Below, piece by piece: positions 16,468-24,321 of a stretch of DNA of 64,000 nt. Position 1 is the stretch's first letter, and every line of letters begins with the position of its first letter. The DNA is from Alistipes sp047178865 (GTDB lineage: Bacteria > Bacteroidota > Bacteroidia > Bacteroidales > Rikenellaceae). The translations under genes were made by a program, and so were the position numbers. The notes beneath the pieces were generated by a model. That model saw only the letters and a list, made by a program, of their open reading frames with translations. It searched no databases and had not been told where the DNA came from. Location of the stretch: positions 1 to 64,000 of the forward strand of contig JBCQSY010000003.1 in assembly GCA_047178865.1 (NCBI GenBank), given 5' to 3'.

Positions 16468-17330
16468 AGGCTCTGGTAGCAACACACGGCTGCATCATTA
16501 TTAGGTAGGCACTCCATCTCGTAGCAACCAACCCGTGTTATTATACTCTCCAAACTCGCCACCTTTGCAGCTGCCAACTCCTTGCTCCACTGCGCACCCG
16601 AACAGCTCGACATCACCGAGGCATAACCACGAATGGGTCTCAATCTGTTGAACTTGTTATATGATGCACGTTTGATTCTGATAATACCCCTAAGGGGTGC
16701 TGATAGATTACGATAGCAGGGTGTCTTACCGCTCCAAGGCGAACCATAAGCCACAACCTCGCCACTCTCGTGACACCGCACAACTGGGTGGTCGTCATTA
16801 AGCAGTTCAGCATCGGCAAACGCCTCTTGCCACATACGTGAATGGGTGCTTTTGCCCGTACCACTCTTGCCGATAAATAGGTGTGCTCGTCCATCTTTGA
16901 GTATCGCTGAGGCGTGAAGTAGCAAGGTACTGTGTGGAAGTGTATATGTTATATAGCTTAGAATCATTGCATTGGCAAAGGCTGACGAAGCCCATAAAGG
17001 GTCGCTCTCATCATTTATCGAGATATAAGCTCTTTGCCCAACTATATGAAGCTGTGCATTGACGACCGAGCATTGTGACATAGTAATATTATACAACAAC
17101 CCTTCGGTTGTCTCATAGATATCAACTTTTGTCATACCCTCATCTTGCTGTTCAATATCTTCGAACAGGGTTCTTGTCACCTCACAATAGATAGTATCTA
17201 CCACCTCTACACGATACAGAGGCTCTCCATATATTTCACACTCAAATGGACGATAAGCACTAAGCATACCGCGATATCTCTCAGGAATCGAGAGGCTAAA
17301 TATATGTTCTGCAATTTTAAAATTCATCAT
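16452..17330 (-). CDS. HPr kinase-like P-loop protein of the peptide-modification locus
   Basis: The 292-residue product has an N-terminal beta-rich region (to about 130) and a C-terminal HPr kinase/PEP-carboxykinase-like domain. LLLHASAILKDGRAHLFIGKSGTGKSTHSRMW (about residues 138-170) gives the P-loop GKSGTGKST and the following Asp-rich LLNDDHPVV (metal-binding). YGSPWSGK and LRGIIRIKR follow. Homologues of this type occur next to PqqD-like genes, and in some lasso-peptide clusters they phosphorylate the C-terminal serine of the precursor. True HPr regulation is unlikely: the N-terminal HPrK domain is absent and no PTS genes are nearby. It starts 34 bases after the exporter stump. Confidence 0.8.
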   Translation of the reverse strand: MMNFKIAEHIFSLSIPERYRGMLSAYRPFECEIYGEPLYRVEVVDTIYCEVTRTLFEDIEQQDEGMTKVDIYETTEGLLYNITMSQCSVVNAQLHIVGQRAYISINDESDPLWASSAFANAMILSYITYTLPHSTLLLHASAILKDGRAHLFIGKSGTGKSTHSRMWQEAFADAELLNDDHPVVRCHESGEVVAYGSPWSGKTPCYRNLSAPLRGIIRIKRASYNKFNRLRPIRGYASVMSSCSGAQWSKELAAAKVASLESIITRVGCYEMECLPNNDAAVCCYQSLCQEK

Positions 17331-17364
17331 CTTGCGAAATTATCTTGTAAGTTTTATTACCAAG

Positions 17365-17553
17365 CTACAAAGCGGGAATTAACAGCTCCTCCTCACGATC
17401 GTCAATCGCACTGTCAATCATTGACTTACATAAGAAGATAAAGAGCAAAGACAACAATACCGAGACCACCCCCAATACAATGTTTATGGCGACCCCCGTG
17501 CGATAACCACGAGCGAGTCTACTAATCCATTTTATGTTCTCGTTGAGTGTCAT
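17365..17553 (-). pseudogene. N-terminal stump of an ABC exporter
   Basis: Only 62 residues remain: a basic start (NENIKWISRLARGYRTG), one transmembrane helix (VLGVVSVLLSLLFIFLCK) and KSMIDSAIDDREEELLIPAL, then a TAG stop. This pattern matches the first helix and first periplasmic loop of an ABC exporter fused permease/ATPase, proteins of about 550-600 residues. No Walker motifs occur between here and the next gene, so the rest appears deleted. The start overlaps the stop of the nucleotidyltransferase gene by 4 bases, the normal coupling for an intact operon member. It could instead be a genuine small membrane protein. The exporter reading rests on remembered family pattern. Confidence 0.6.
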
Positions 17554-18689
17554 AACTTATCGCCTAATTTTTTATATCCCCTCAGGGCGGCTCCAATATT
17601 AGAGGCAAAGAAGGGTATATAGAATTTTAGAGCATATACCCAATCTATACTCACCATAAATAGCATATCGTACAGTTGCGCTCTAAGGCTACGCCATTTA
17701 CGCTGAATTACAGTTCGGCTCTTGCGCTCACGAATTTTGCGATAAAATCCAAAGTTTCCACCACTCCAAATCTTATCCAGCACCCTGATGTATCTCCTCT
17801 CTGTTGTCGAGGCAAGATCTCCAAATTTATCAGCTGAGATCCCTAACTCTCGAACACAGACGGTGGCAAATAACGAAATAGGAGTATGAAGTTTGAAGAG
17901 TTTTATCAGCCACTTCAGCTCTACTCGATCAATCTTTTCGGCAAATGCAGAGAGATAACAGCCCCAATCGCAAAGTTGACGTAAGCCCACACCACCTGTC
18001 AAGAAGTGTCGCCAAGAGTGGTAAAATATAAATATAAAGTCGAAGTTATATGGTGGCAAATAGACTTTAACCCCATCAATTGAAATCTCTCGAAGCTGAT
18101 CGCCCTCCAATTGTTCAACACTCCACTCCATAAACTCACGGCTATGAAAGACAACACTACTGGGAGCTGTGGCATAGCGATGAATCTCAATATGTGTATT
18201 CATAAAATCGAAGTCGAAATGGTGGTCTGCAAGACTCTCCTCTCTCTCTATTCCAAACTCTGCACATATAAAATCCCAAACTCTATAGTAATTCTCCGAA
18301 CCCACATAGAGATCAATATCGCCACACATCCTAAGCGTAGGATCGGGGTAGTTAAGCCCCACGCCAAGCCCCTTTAGTAGCACCGGCCTTTCAACCCCTG
18401 CACGGGCTACAAGCTCCAATAGCTTCGCCAATACCTCCACTTGATGTGCTCGATATGTTCGATTGAGCGAGACTATTTGGTGCAGATGAAGAGCCTCGGT
18501 GCGAGATGGACGCAACGAAAAAGGCAACCTCTCGATCGCCACTGAAACCACACCTTGCAGCGTCTGCTCCTTTGCAAGGCGCAACACCTTCTCCCAATCT
18601 ACCCCCTCCTCGAAGAGAGACGTATCTGGTTCTTTGTCCCACAGAGCAGAACGTGTCAACTCCAAGAGCTGTTTGCGAGACCTATCCAT
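17550..18689 (-). CDS. PF14907-like nucleotidyltransferase-fold protein
   Basis: This 379-residue protein resembles the NTP_transf_5 group. The core is VLLKGLGVGLNYPDPTLRMCGDIDLYVG (about residues 98-127), with a G-containing turn and the two metal-binding aspartates in GDIDLYV. The segment HHFDFDFMNTHIEIHRY (third acidic position) and the helical region with YHSWRHFLTGGVGLRQLCDWGCYL are also family-typical. Members occur with PqqD-like and kinase genes in peptide-modification clusters; their reaction is not settled. It lies 3 bases after the pqqD-like gene and overlaps the exporter stump by 4 bases. Confidence 0.8.
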   Translation of the reverse strand: MDRSRKQLLELTRSALWDKEPDTSLFEEGVDWEKVLRLAKEQTLQGVVSVAIERLPFSLRPSRTEALHLHQIVSLNRTYRAHQVEVLAKLLELVARAGVERPVLLKGLGVGLNYPDPTLRMCGDIDLYVGSENYYRVWDFICAEFGIEREESLADHHFDFDFMNTHIEIHRYATAPSSVVFHSREFMEWSVEQLEGDQLREISIDGVKVYLPPYNFDFIFIFYHSWRHFLTGGVGLRQLCDWGCYLSAFAEKIDRVELKWLIKLFKLHTPISLFATVCVRELGISADKFGDLASTTERRYIRVLDKIWSGGNFGFYRKIRERKSRTVIQRKWRSLRAQLYDMLFMVSIDWVYALKFYIPFFASNIGAALRGYKKLGDKL

Positions 18690-18692
18690 AAG

Positions 18693-18959
18693 CTACTCTA
18701 TCAACCCCACATCAGCCCAACTCTTAGCCACAGCAGCGGCATCTTTCAATGCCAAAGCCTCATCAATCTCGTACTTAGCCACCAGAAGCTCCGCAAGCCT
18801 CTCGACTGTGAAATCGCTCTCCACGACCTCGCCCCACAGATATGCAGCCGACTCATTGAGTGAAATGAGTTTATTAAAATTTATCTGCGCCACCGACTCG
18901 CCACTAACAATCATCTCGCCAGCTACTGAGCGCAATATAAAGCCTTTTACAATCTTCAT
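18693..18959 (-). CDS. PqqD-like peptide-binding protein (RRE)
   Basis: The product has 88 residues and the PqqD fold pattern: a beta hairpin (FILRSVAGEMIVSGE), INFNKLISLNESAAYLWGEVVE, and helices VERLAELLVAKYEID and DAAAVAKSWADVGLIE. PqqD-like proteins bind leader peptides and present them to modifying enzymes in many RiPP pathways. The sequence LNESAAYLWE is the most diagnostic motif (turn plus helix 1). It is the first enzyme-side gene after the four small peptide genes, 99 bases from the last of them, with a hairpin between. Strongly supports a peptide-modification role for the locus. Confidence 0.88.
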   Translation of the reverse strand: MKIVKGFILRSVAGEMIVSGESVAQINFNKLISLNESAAYLWGEVVESDFTVERLAELLVAKYEIDEALALKDAAAVAKSWADVGLIE

Positions 18960-18977
18960 ATTTTAGGAAATTTGTAA

Positions 18978-19003
18978 CCACAAGGGCGATCAAACCCTTG
19001 TGG
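18978..19003 (-). terminator. hairpin between peptide genes and pqqD-like gene
   Basis: CCACAAGGG-N8-CCCTTGTGG is a perfect 9-base stem in the leader between the last micro-gene and the modification genes. No U run follows, so it is more likely an attenuator or mRNA-stabilising structure than a full terminator. Such an element would give more peptide mRNA than enzyme mRNA. Confidence 0.55.
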
Positions 19004-19018
19004 TCTAAAATCAATCAT

Positions 19019-19039
19019 AACGTTTCAAAATAAAACGTT
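19019..19039. repeat. small inverted repeat AACGTTT/AAACGTT
   Basis: A 7-base perfect inverted repeat with a 7-base spacer just beyond the stop of the last micro-gene. It may form a second weak stem of the attenuator region. Confidence 0.4.
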
Positions 19040-19058
19040 GAACTGTTTTGCCGAGTAG

Positions 19059-19133
19059 TTATGACGCGCACAATACGCCCTCTACTTCAATCTCAATTAC
19101 CTCCACTTTAGGAGCCTCATAATTTGTTTTCAT
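19059..19133 (-). CDS. candidate precursor micro-peptide 4 (24 aa)
   Basis: Encodes 24 residues: MKTNYEAPKVEVIEIEVEG and then VLCAS. The gene sits in a tandem repeat of about 121 bases whose other members (19180, 19301) have nearly the same DNA. Compared with copy 3, only the residue before the last differs (Ala for Leu). The sequence before the ATG (AACCTATCAAACAAGAAAAAAG) is conserved between copies, which argues for translation. The alternating hydrophobic/Glu pattern suggests a beta strand that could pair with a PqqD-type protein. No Gly-Gly or hydrophobic leader for Sec export is present. Confidence 0.7.
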   Translation of the reverse strand: MKTNYEAPKVEVIEIEVEGVLCAS

Positions 19134-19179
19134 CTTTTTTCTTGTTTGATAGGTTCTAAATTTTAAGTTTATCAAGTAG

Positions 19180-19254
19180 TTATGACAGACACAATACGCC
19201 CTCTACTTCAATCTCAATTACCTCCACTTTAGGAGCCTCATAATTTGTTTTCAT
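19180..19254 (-). CDS. candidate precursor micro-peptide 3 (24 aa)
   Basis: Same 19-residue N-terminal part as copy 4, with the tail VLCLS. The nucleotide sequence of the first 19 codons is identical to copy 4. Codon choice in the tail changes (CTG TCA against GCG TCA). Cys at position -3 and Ser at the very C-terminus are shared by copies 3 and 4. Confidence 0.7.
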   Translation of the reverse strand: MKTNYEAPKVEVIEIEVEGVLCLS

Positions 19255-19300
19255 CTTTTTTCTTATTTGATAGGTTCTAAATTTTAAGTTTGTAAAGTAG

Positions 19301-19378
19301 TTATGAAGACTGCAACACAGCACCCTCAATCTCAATCTCAATTACCTCCACTTTAGGAGCTTCATAATTTGTTTTCAT
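19301..19378 (-). CDS. candidate precursor micro-peptide 2 (25 aa)
   Basis: MKTNYEAPKVEVIEIEIEG followed by AVLQSS. This member has one extra residue, replaces the Cys by Leu-Gln, and still ends in serine. Ile replaces Val once in the presumed leader. Loss of the cysteine argues that any modification common to the family does not depend on it. Confidence 0.68.
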   Translation of the reverse strand: MKTNYEAPKVEVIEIEIEGAVLQSS

Positions 19379-19424
19379 AGCTTTTTATCGTTAAATGGGC
19401 TCTATACTTTTTAACTCCAAAAAC

Positions 19425-19535
19425 CTAGAAAGTGAACCCGTTATTTCCAAAATTGGAGAGGGTGCTTTGACATAGTATATCCTCGATTTCAAGTTCGATG
19501 ATTTCGATTGCTTGTGCCTCGTATTCCTTTGTCAT
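19425..19535 (-). CDS. candidate precursor micro-peptide 1 (36 aa), promoter-proximal
   Basis: A 36-residue divergent relative: MTKEYEAQAIEIIELEIED then ILCQS, and a 12-residue extension TLSNFGNNGFTF absent from the others. A longer in-frame reading exists upstream (to 19610) but would run through the promoter, so the ATG at 19535 is chosen. ILCQS aligns with VLCLS of copy 3. The tail could be a removable follower or the remnant of an older core. It is the first gene of the operon. Confidence 0.65.
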   Translation of the reverse strand: MTKEYEAQAIEIIELEIEDILCQSTLSNFGNNGFTF

Positions 19536-19579
19536 AGCGTTATGTTGTTTGGATTTCTGTACCAAAGTAAATATTATCA

Positions 19580-19610
19580 CAAAGATAGGCAAATAAAATT
19601 TAATTTGCAA
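19580..19610 (-). promoter_or_regulatory. promoter of the peptide-modification operon
   Basis: On the minus strand TTG (19610-19608), 20 bases, then TATCTTTG (19587-19580) is a full-consensus Bacteroidota promoter. The leader to the first micro-gene ATG is about 40 bases. It is the only good promoter before the modification genes, so all probably share it. Confidence 0.85.
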
Positions 19611-19636
19611 CTATTTGGAGTTATGAGTTATTTTTT

Positions 19637-19660
19637 CGTCATTGCAGCCTACGAGCCAGT
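19637..19660. repeat. REP-like half copy
   Basis: CGTCATTGCAGCCTACGAGCC matches the left arm of the REP-like palindromes at 11121 and 39315. The right arm is missing. Confidence 0.6.
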
Positions 19661-19696
19661 CGTATCCAAAATAAATTTAAGTTACAAAATAAAAGA

Positions 19697-19731
19697 CCGA
19701 ACTCGAAAAGTTTAAAACTTTTCGAGTTCGG
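19697..19731 (-). terminator. terminator of the efflux operon
   Basis: A perfect 17-base inverted repeat (CCGAACTCGAAAAGTTT and complement), with T-rich sequence following in the minus direction, lies 87 bases after the end of the outer-membrane factor gene. Confidence 0.88.
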
Positions 19732-19817
19732 CGGTGTGTAAAGAGGTGTGGATTGCTAAAATATTACTATCTTAACAAAGTTGAACTTCCCAGTTCAACC
19801 CTAGATATTAGGGGTGT

Positions 19818-21185
19818 TTACTCTTCCACTTGAACAATGCCACAACCTAGAGCGGTGTAGAGATTAATATAGTTGACATACTGCTGCGAGAGCAGCGAGA
19901 TATAATCAATCTGAGCTGCGTAGTACTCACGCTCAGCCTCCACCACACTCAGATAGTCATCCATTCCCGCTCGATATAGTGCGTTTGTTGCTCTCGATAT
20001 ACTCCGATACTCCTCCATATAGAGCCTACTACTGCTGCTCTGCTGGGCGGTGTACTCAATCGATGATATCGCTGACTCGACATCGTTCAGAGCAGAGAGG
20101 ACGGTCTGCTGATACTCCAAGAGGGTCGATTTATACGCCTCAACCTTGGATAGCCGTTTCGAGCGCAACCCTCCCATATTAAATATCGGAGCAACCAAAT
20201 CAACAGCCCACTCCCAAGTGAGTAGTTTCGAGAGAGTCAACCCTTTAAGCGAGGTACTATACGCTCCGCCATCCACCGTTAGTGATATCGATGGGAACTG
20301 AGCTGAACGAGCCAACCCTACCTCACCCATCGCCTCCTGGACATCGAAGTAGGCTTGGCGCAAATCGGGACGATTATAGAGCAGATCAGACGGTACACCC
20401 ACTGGCACACTCTGTGGCGAAGAGAGAGTATATATGTTAGAGCTTATCGCACTAAAGTCGATGCTATCCGCACTACAACTCAGCAGCAGAGCCAACGACC
20501 TCTCGCTCAAATCGAGAGCCAACGAATACTTAGCCACATCGCCCTTAGCAGTTGCTGCCAGAGCCTTCGCCTGAGAGAGGTCTACCCCGCTGCTCATACC
20601 ATGATAGTGCATCGAGTCGACAAGAGCAGTCGCCTGTTCACGTAGCTGAGAGCTGCGCATAGCAACATCCAACGATGAGCGATACTCAAGAATCGAGTAG
20701 TACGCCTTTGCCACCTCGCTAGCTATTGTTAGAGCAGTGCCACGTGACTCCCATTCAGCACCAGCCACCTGAGCCGTAGCAATTTGCGAAGTGGAGCGTA
20801 GTGCTCCGAATAGAGGTATCTGCCAACTAGCTGCGGGAACTACCTCATATTCAGACTCGTAAACACCATCCTCGCGCAGTCGCTCGGCAGAGAGTTCCAA
20901 CGATAAATCAGGGATGTAACCACTTCGTGCGACACGCAGGTTATAGCGAGCCTCACTCACGGTAAGTTGCGCCATTTGGAGTGTCAAGTTCCGATTCAAT
21001 GCCTTCTCAACAAGAGCCGCAAGCACCCTGTCATCGATGGTTTGCCACCACAGGGAGTCCACTTCAACACTCGACACCCACTCCGCTGAAGAGTTGTAAT
21101 TATCAGCTAACTGAACCTCTGGAGTCGAGAGCCTAGGCGAACAGCTCATCGCGATAACGCCCAATATAATTATCAATATTCTCAT
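19818..21185 (-). CDS. outer membrane efflux lipoprotein (TolC/NodT family)
   Basis: This 455-residue protein is the outer membrane channel of the tripartite pump. It has a lipoprotein signal with MSCSPRL (Cys15), then two outer membrane efflux repeats of long helices. DSLWWQTIDDRVLAALVEKALNRNLTLQMAQLTVSEARY is the canonical NodT N-terminal pattern, and GVPSDLLYNRPDLRQAYFDVQEAMGEVGLARSAQFPSISL is the typical middle repeat. Its gene overlaps the RND gene by 4 bases and is last in the operon. Substrate range cannot be inferred. Confidence 0.93.
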   Translation of the reverse strand: MRILIIILGVIAMSCSPRLSTPEVQLADNYNSSAEWVSSVEVDSLWWQTIDDRVLAALVEKALNRNLTLQMAQLTVSEARYNLRVARSGYIPDLSLELSAERLREDGVYESEYEVVPAASWQIPLFGALRSTSQIATAQVAGAEWESRGTALTIASEVAKAYYSILEYRSSLDVAMRSSQLREQATALVDSMHYHGMSSGVDLSQAKALAATAKGDVAKYSLALDLSERSLALLLSCSADSIDFSAISSNIYTLSSPQSVPVGVPSDLLYNRPDLRQAYFDVQEAMGEVGLARSAQFPSISLTVDGGAYSTSLKGLTLSKLLTWEWAVDLVAPIFNMGGLRSKRLSKVEAYKSTLLEYQQTVLSALNDVESAISSIEYTAQQSSSSRLYMEEYRSISRATNALYRAGMDDYLSVVEAEREYYAAQIDYISLLSQQYVNYINLYTALGCGIVQVEE

Positions 21186-24100
21186 GATTTTTCCTCTTTT
21201 TGCTGCTCACGCAACTTCTCAAAATTGGCAATTCGACCAACAATGTAAAATAGTGTAGGATAGATATATATACCCAAAATAGTCGCCAAAGACATACCCC
21301 CAACAAGAGCTACTCCCATAATATTTCGCGCTGTCGAGTAAACCCCCGAAGCAAATACCAGAGGTAGAACTCCCAAGATAAAGGCAAAGGCGGTCATCAA
21401 TATTGGACGAACACGCATCTGAGCCGCTTGACGTGCAGAGTCCAACAGCGACATCCCCTGCTCGAAGAAGTTTCGATGGGCATACTCAACCACCAATATC
21501 GCATTTTTGGCGGACAACGCAATAAGCATCACCAGAGATATTTGCATATAGATATCACCCTGATAATCAGCATTAAAGTAGTGCGCAAAGAGTGTTGCAC
21601 CGACTGCTCCAACACCAGCTATTGGCAGAGCTAAGAGTATAGCAAGTGGTAACGACCATGAGTTATACAATGCCGCCAGAACCAGAAATACGATAAGTAG
21701 AATCAATGGATAGACCAGTAGAGTTATCGCTCCCTCACGACTCTCGAAGTATGAAACTCCACTCCACGCTATAGCGATATCATCGGGCAGAGAGTCACGC
21801 TCCAACTTATTGACGTAATCCATCAACTGAGCTGACGAAACCCTGTCGGCCGCCGTGACATTGAGACCAATCGAGCGGTAGAGATTAAACTGCGAGATAA
21901 AGTTAACACCCACCGTATCACGCACCGACGCAAATGCCGTAAGAGGCACACTATCACCATCACCGTTGGTAAAAGTGTAGCTCTCAAGCGAAGATGAGTC
22001 GACCCTAAACTCAGGGTCTGCCTCGATATATATATCGTAGAGGTGTCCAAAACGGTTGAAATTACCAATATAATCTCCACCCAACATCGCTCCAATAGTC
22101 TCATAGACCTGCTCGATATCAACACCTAGAGCCATTGCATGTTCTGTATCTACGTCGAGAAGTTTTTGAGTTACCCCCTGACTATATTGAGTTGTCACCT
22201 GCGATGTTAGATTACTTTGCTTTAGCGACTCGATAATATCCAGCGTCTGAGCATAGAGGTACTCCGCACCTCGACTCTGCAAATCTTGAACCTCGAAGGT
22301 TACTCCCGACGAGAGACCCAAACCTGGAATCGAAGGAGGGATAAAGGCAAAACTCATAGCTTCGGGACTCTCGACATATAGCATTCCATTGATTTTGGTG
22401 GCTATCTGAGCAGCAGAGAGGCTGCGCTGTGAGTAGTCGACAAGCTGCACAAAAAATATTCCGCTACTACTCTGAGCAATCTGAGCCAACATATTATACC
22501 CTGCAGAGTAGGGAATTGAGCTAACTTCGGGCAGAGTCGCTATAATCGACTCGATGTGTGACATAACCTCGACAGTGCGCCCAAGTGGAGTATTATCAGG
22601 CAACTCAACCGCCACCATAATATACCCCTCATCCTCCTGAGGAAGGAATCCTTGAGGCAGTGCTCTCCATAGAAAAACCACCGCAACACCCATCACACCC
22701 AACAGAACCAAACTCCGCGACCAGTGGCGAATAGCCACTCCAACCCTCTCATCATAGCGCGAGGCAAAGCCATCATACCACCTATTAAACCAGGCAAAAA
22801 ACCGCCACTCACTCCTCTTTGACTCACCCAACAGAATCGATGAAAGAGCTGGCGATAGAGTCAGAGCGTTGATAGCCGACAACAACACCGACAGAGATAG
22901 GGTCACCGCAAATTGAAGAAACAGCAACCCCGAAACACCACCACTAAAGGAGATAGGAATAAAGACCGCCAGCAGAACCAGAGTCGTAGCTATTATCGGC
23001 GAGGTGACACTACGCATCGCCTCCTGAGCTGCCGCCTTGGGTTGAAGTCCCTTTGCTATATTTACCTGAACAGCCTCGACCACCACGATAGCATCATCGA
23101 CAACCAGACCAATAGCTAAGACCAACCCCAAAAGCGATACTATATTTATCGAAAATCCCAACACGGGGAATAGAATAAATGCTCCGACCAACGACACAGG
23201 GATAGCTATTAGAGGTATCAACGTCGCACGCCAATCCTGCAAAAAAAGATATATTATCGCCACCACAAGCAGCAGAGCGATTAGCAGAGTGCGGAATATA
23301 TCCTTAATTCCCGCATCGATACTCAGCGTGCTATCAACAACAATATCACATTTAACCCCATCGGGAAAGCGTTGTGATAGGGTCTCAATCTTATCTCTCA
23401 CCGCAGCACCTACCTCAACCGCATTACTCCCAACGCTCTGATAGACGATAACCATTGCGGTCGGGTCGTCGCCATAACGTGAAGTCACATCATAGCTCAA
23501 ACTCCCCAGATTAACACGTGCAACATCCTCCAAGCGGACATATTCGCCATCGGATGTGGCTTTGAGTATGATTTTTGAGAACTCCTCGGCGGTAGATATC
23601 TGAGGCGGTAGAGTCACCGTGTAGCTATAGGTCGGACTCTGAGCCACAGGCTCTGCTCCGAACTTACCAGCTGGATAGAGTGCGCCCTGAGCCTCAATAG
23701 CAGAGCCAACATCCTCGACACTAACCCCGTAATAGTCCAACTTTTGAGGGTCTAACCACACTCGCATCGAGTACTCACCCGCTCCGAGGATTGTCACCTG
23801 GTCGACACCATCAATTTTGAGTATCTCGTTCTGGATATTTAGGTATGCATAATTGGTTAAATATAGCTCATTAAAGAGTGAATTATCGCCATGCAGAGCA
23901 AAGATTATCAAGAAGTTATCATTACCCTTTTGAGTCACAACACCCTCCTCGACCACCACTTCAGGTAGCATCGACGAGGCGGTCGTTACACGGCTCTGAG
24001 TCAATATGGTATTAATATCGGGGTCTGAACCTATCTCGAAAATCACCTGTAAACTCATCGAACCATCATTGGCACTGGTACTCTGCATATAGAGCATATT

Positions 24101-24319
24101 ACTCACACCCATAACACTCTGAGCAATAGGTGTAGCTACGCTATTATCTACGACCTGAGCATCGGCTCCAGTGTACTCCGCCTGCACCTCAACAATGGGT
24201 GGTGTGATATTGGGATACTGCTCAATAGCAAGATTAGCGATAGCTATACCACCCAAAATAAGGGTGATAATAGCCATCGAAATTGCAAGAATTGGACGCT
24301 CTATAAATATATTTTTCAT
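21182..24319 (-). CDS. RND-family (HAE1) inner membrane efflux transporter
   Basis: The 1045-residue pump is of AcrB/MexB type and exports hydrophobic or amphiphilic compounds with proton motive force. IERPILAISMAIITLILGGIAI is TM1. The proton relay is intact: GLVVDDAIVVVEAV (the two aspartates in TM4) and LSAKNAILVVEYA (lysine in TM10). The two periplasmic loops (porter and docking domains) have normal length. The tail KLREQQKEEKS is short and charged. It is coupled to the membrane fusion gene (2-base gap) and to the outer membrane gene (4-base overlap). Confidence 0.96.
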   Translation of the reverse strand: MKNIFIERPILAISMAIITLILGGIAIANLAIEQYPNITPPIVEVQAEYTGADAQVVDNSVATPIAQSVMGVSNMLYMQSTSANDGSMSLQVIFEIGSDPDINTILTQSRVTTASSMLPEVVVEEGVVTQKGNDNFLIIFALHGDNSLFNELYLTNYAYLNIQNEILKIDGVDQVTILGAGEYSMRVWLDPQKLDYYGVSVEDVGSAIEAQGALYPAGKFGAEPVAQSPTYSYTVTLPPQISTAEEFSKIILKATSDGEYVRLEDVARVNLGSLSYDVTSRYGDDPTAMVIVYQSVGSNAVEVGAAVRDKIETLSQRFPDGVKCDIVVDSTLSIDAGIKDIFRTLLIALLLVVAIIYLFLQDWRATLIPLIAIPVSLVGAFILFPVLGFSINIVSLLGLVLAIGLVVDDAIVVVEAVQVNIAKGLQPKAAAQEAMRSVTSPIIATTLVLLAVFIPISFSGGVSGLLFLQFAVTLSLSVLLSAINALTLSPALSSILLGESKRSEWRFFAWFNRWYDGFASRYDERVGVAIRHWSRSLVLLGVMGVAVVFLWRALPQGFLPQEDEGYIMVAVELPDNTPLGRTVEVMSHIESIIATLPEVSSIPYSAGYNMLAQIAQSSSGIFFVQLVDYSQRSLSAAQIATKINGMLYVESPEAMSFAFIPPSIPGLGLSSGVTFEVQDLQSRGAEYLYAQTLDIIESLKQSNLTSQVTTQYSQGVTQKLLDVDTEHAMALGVDIEQVYETIGAMLGGDYIGNFNRFGHLYDIYIEADPEFRVDSSSLESYTFTNGDGDSVPLTAFASVRDTVGVNFISQFNLYRSIGLNVTAADRVSSAQLMDYVNKLERDSLPDDIAIAWSGVSYFESREGAITLLVYPLILLIVFLVLAALYNSWSLPLAILLALPIAGVGAVGATLFAHYFNADYQGDIYMQISLVMLIALSAKNAILVVEYAHRNFFEQGMSLLDSARQAAQMRVRPILMTAFAFILGVLPLVFASGVYSTARNIMGVALVGGMSLATILGIYIYPTLFYIVGRIANFEKLREQQKEEKS

Positions 24320-24321
24320 AA

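Larger units (their letters stand above)
19059..19378 (-). repeat. tandem array of micro-gene units
   Basis: Three direct repeats with periods of 124 and 121 bases (start to start), each consisting of an upstream AT-rich segment and a 24-25 codon gene. The most divergent part within the units is the last 4-5 codons, indicating either relaxed or diversifying change at the peptide C-terminus. Confidence 0.8.

Noticed and set aside
16452..17330. HPr kinase considered as a PTS regulator
   Set aside because: The N-terminal HPrK domain is missing, there is no ptsH or ptsI in the window, and the gene is embedded in the peptide locus.
19059..19378. Tandem repeats of about 121-124 bases considered as a CRISPR array
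   Set aside because: Units are far longer than CRISPR repeats, have no unique spacers, each carries an intact small ORF, and no cas gene is near.
15988..19610. Peptide locus considered as an ordinary lasso-peptide cluster
   Set aside because: No asparagine-synthetase-like cyclase and no transglutaminase-like B2 protease is present, and the peptides lack the ring Gly/Cys and acceptor Asp/Glu spacing of lasso cores.
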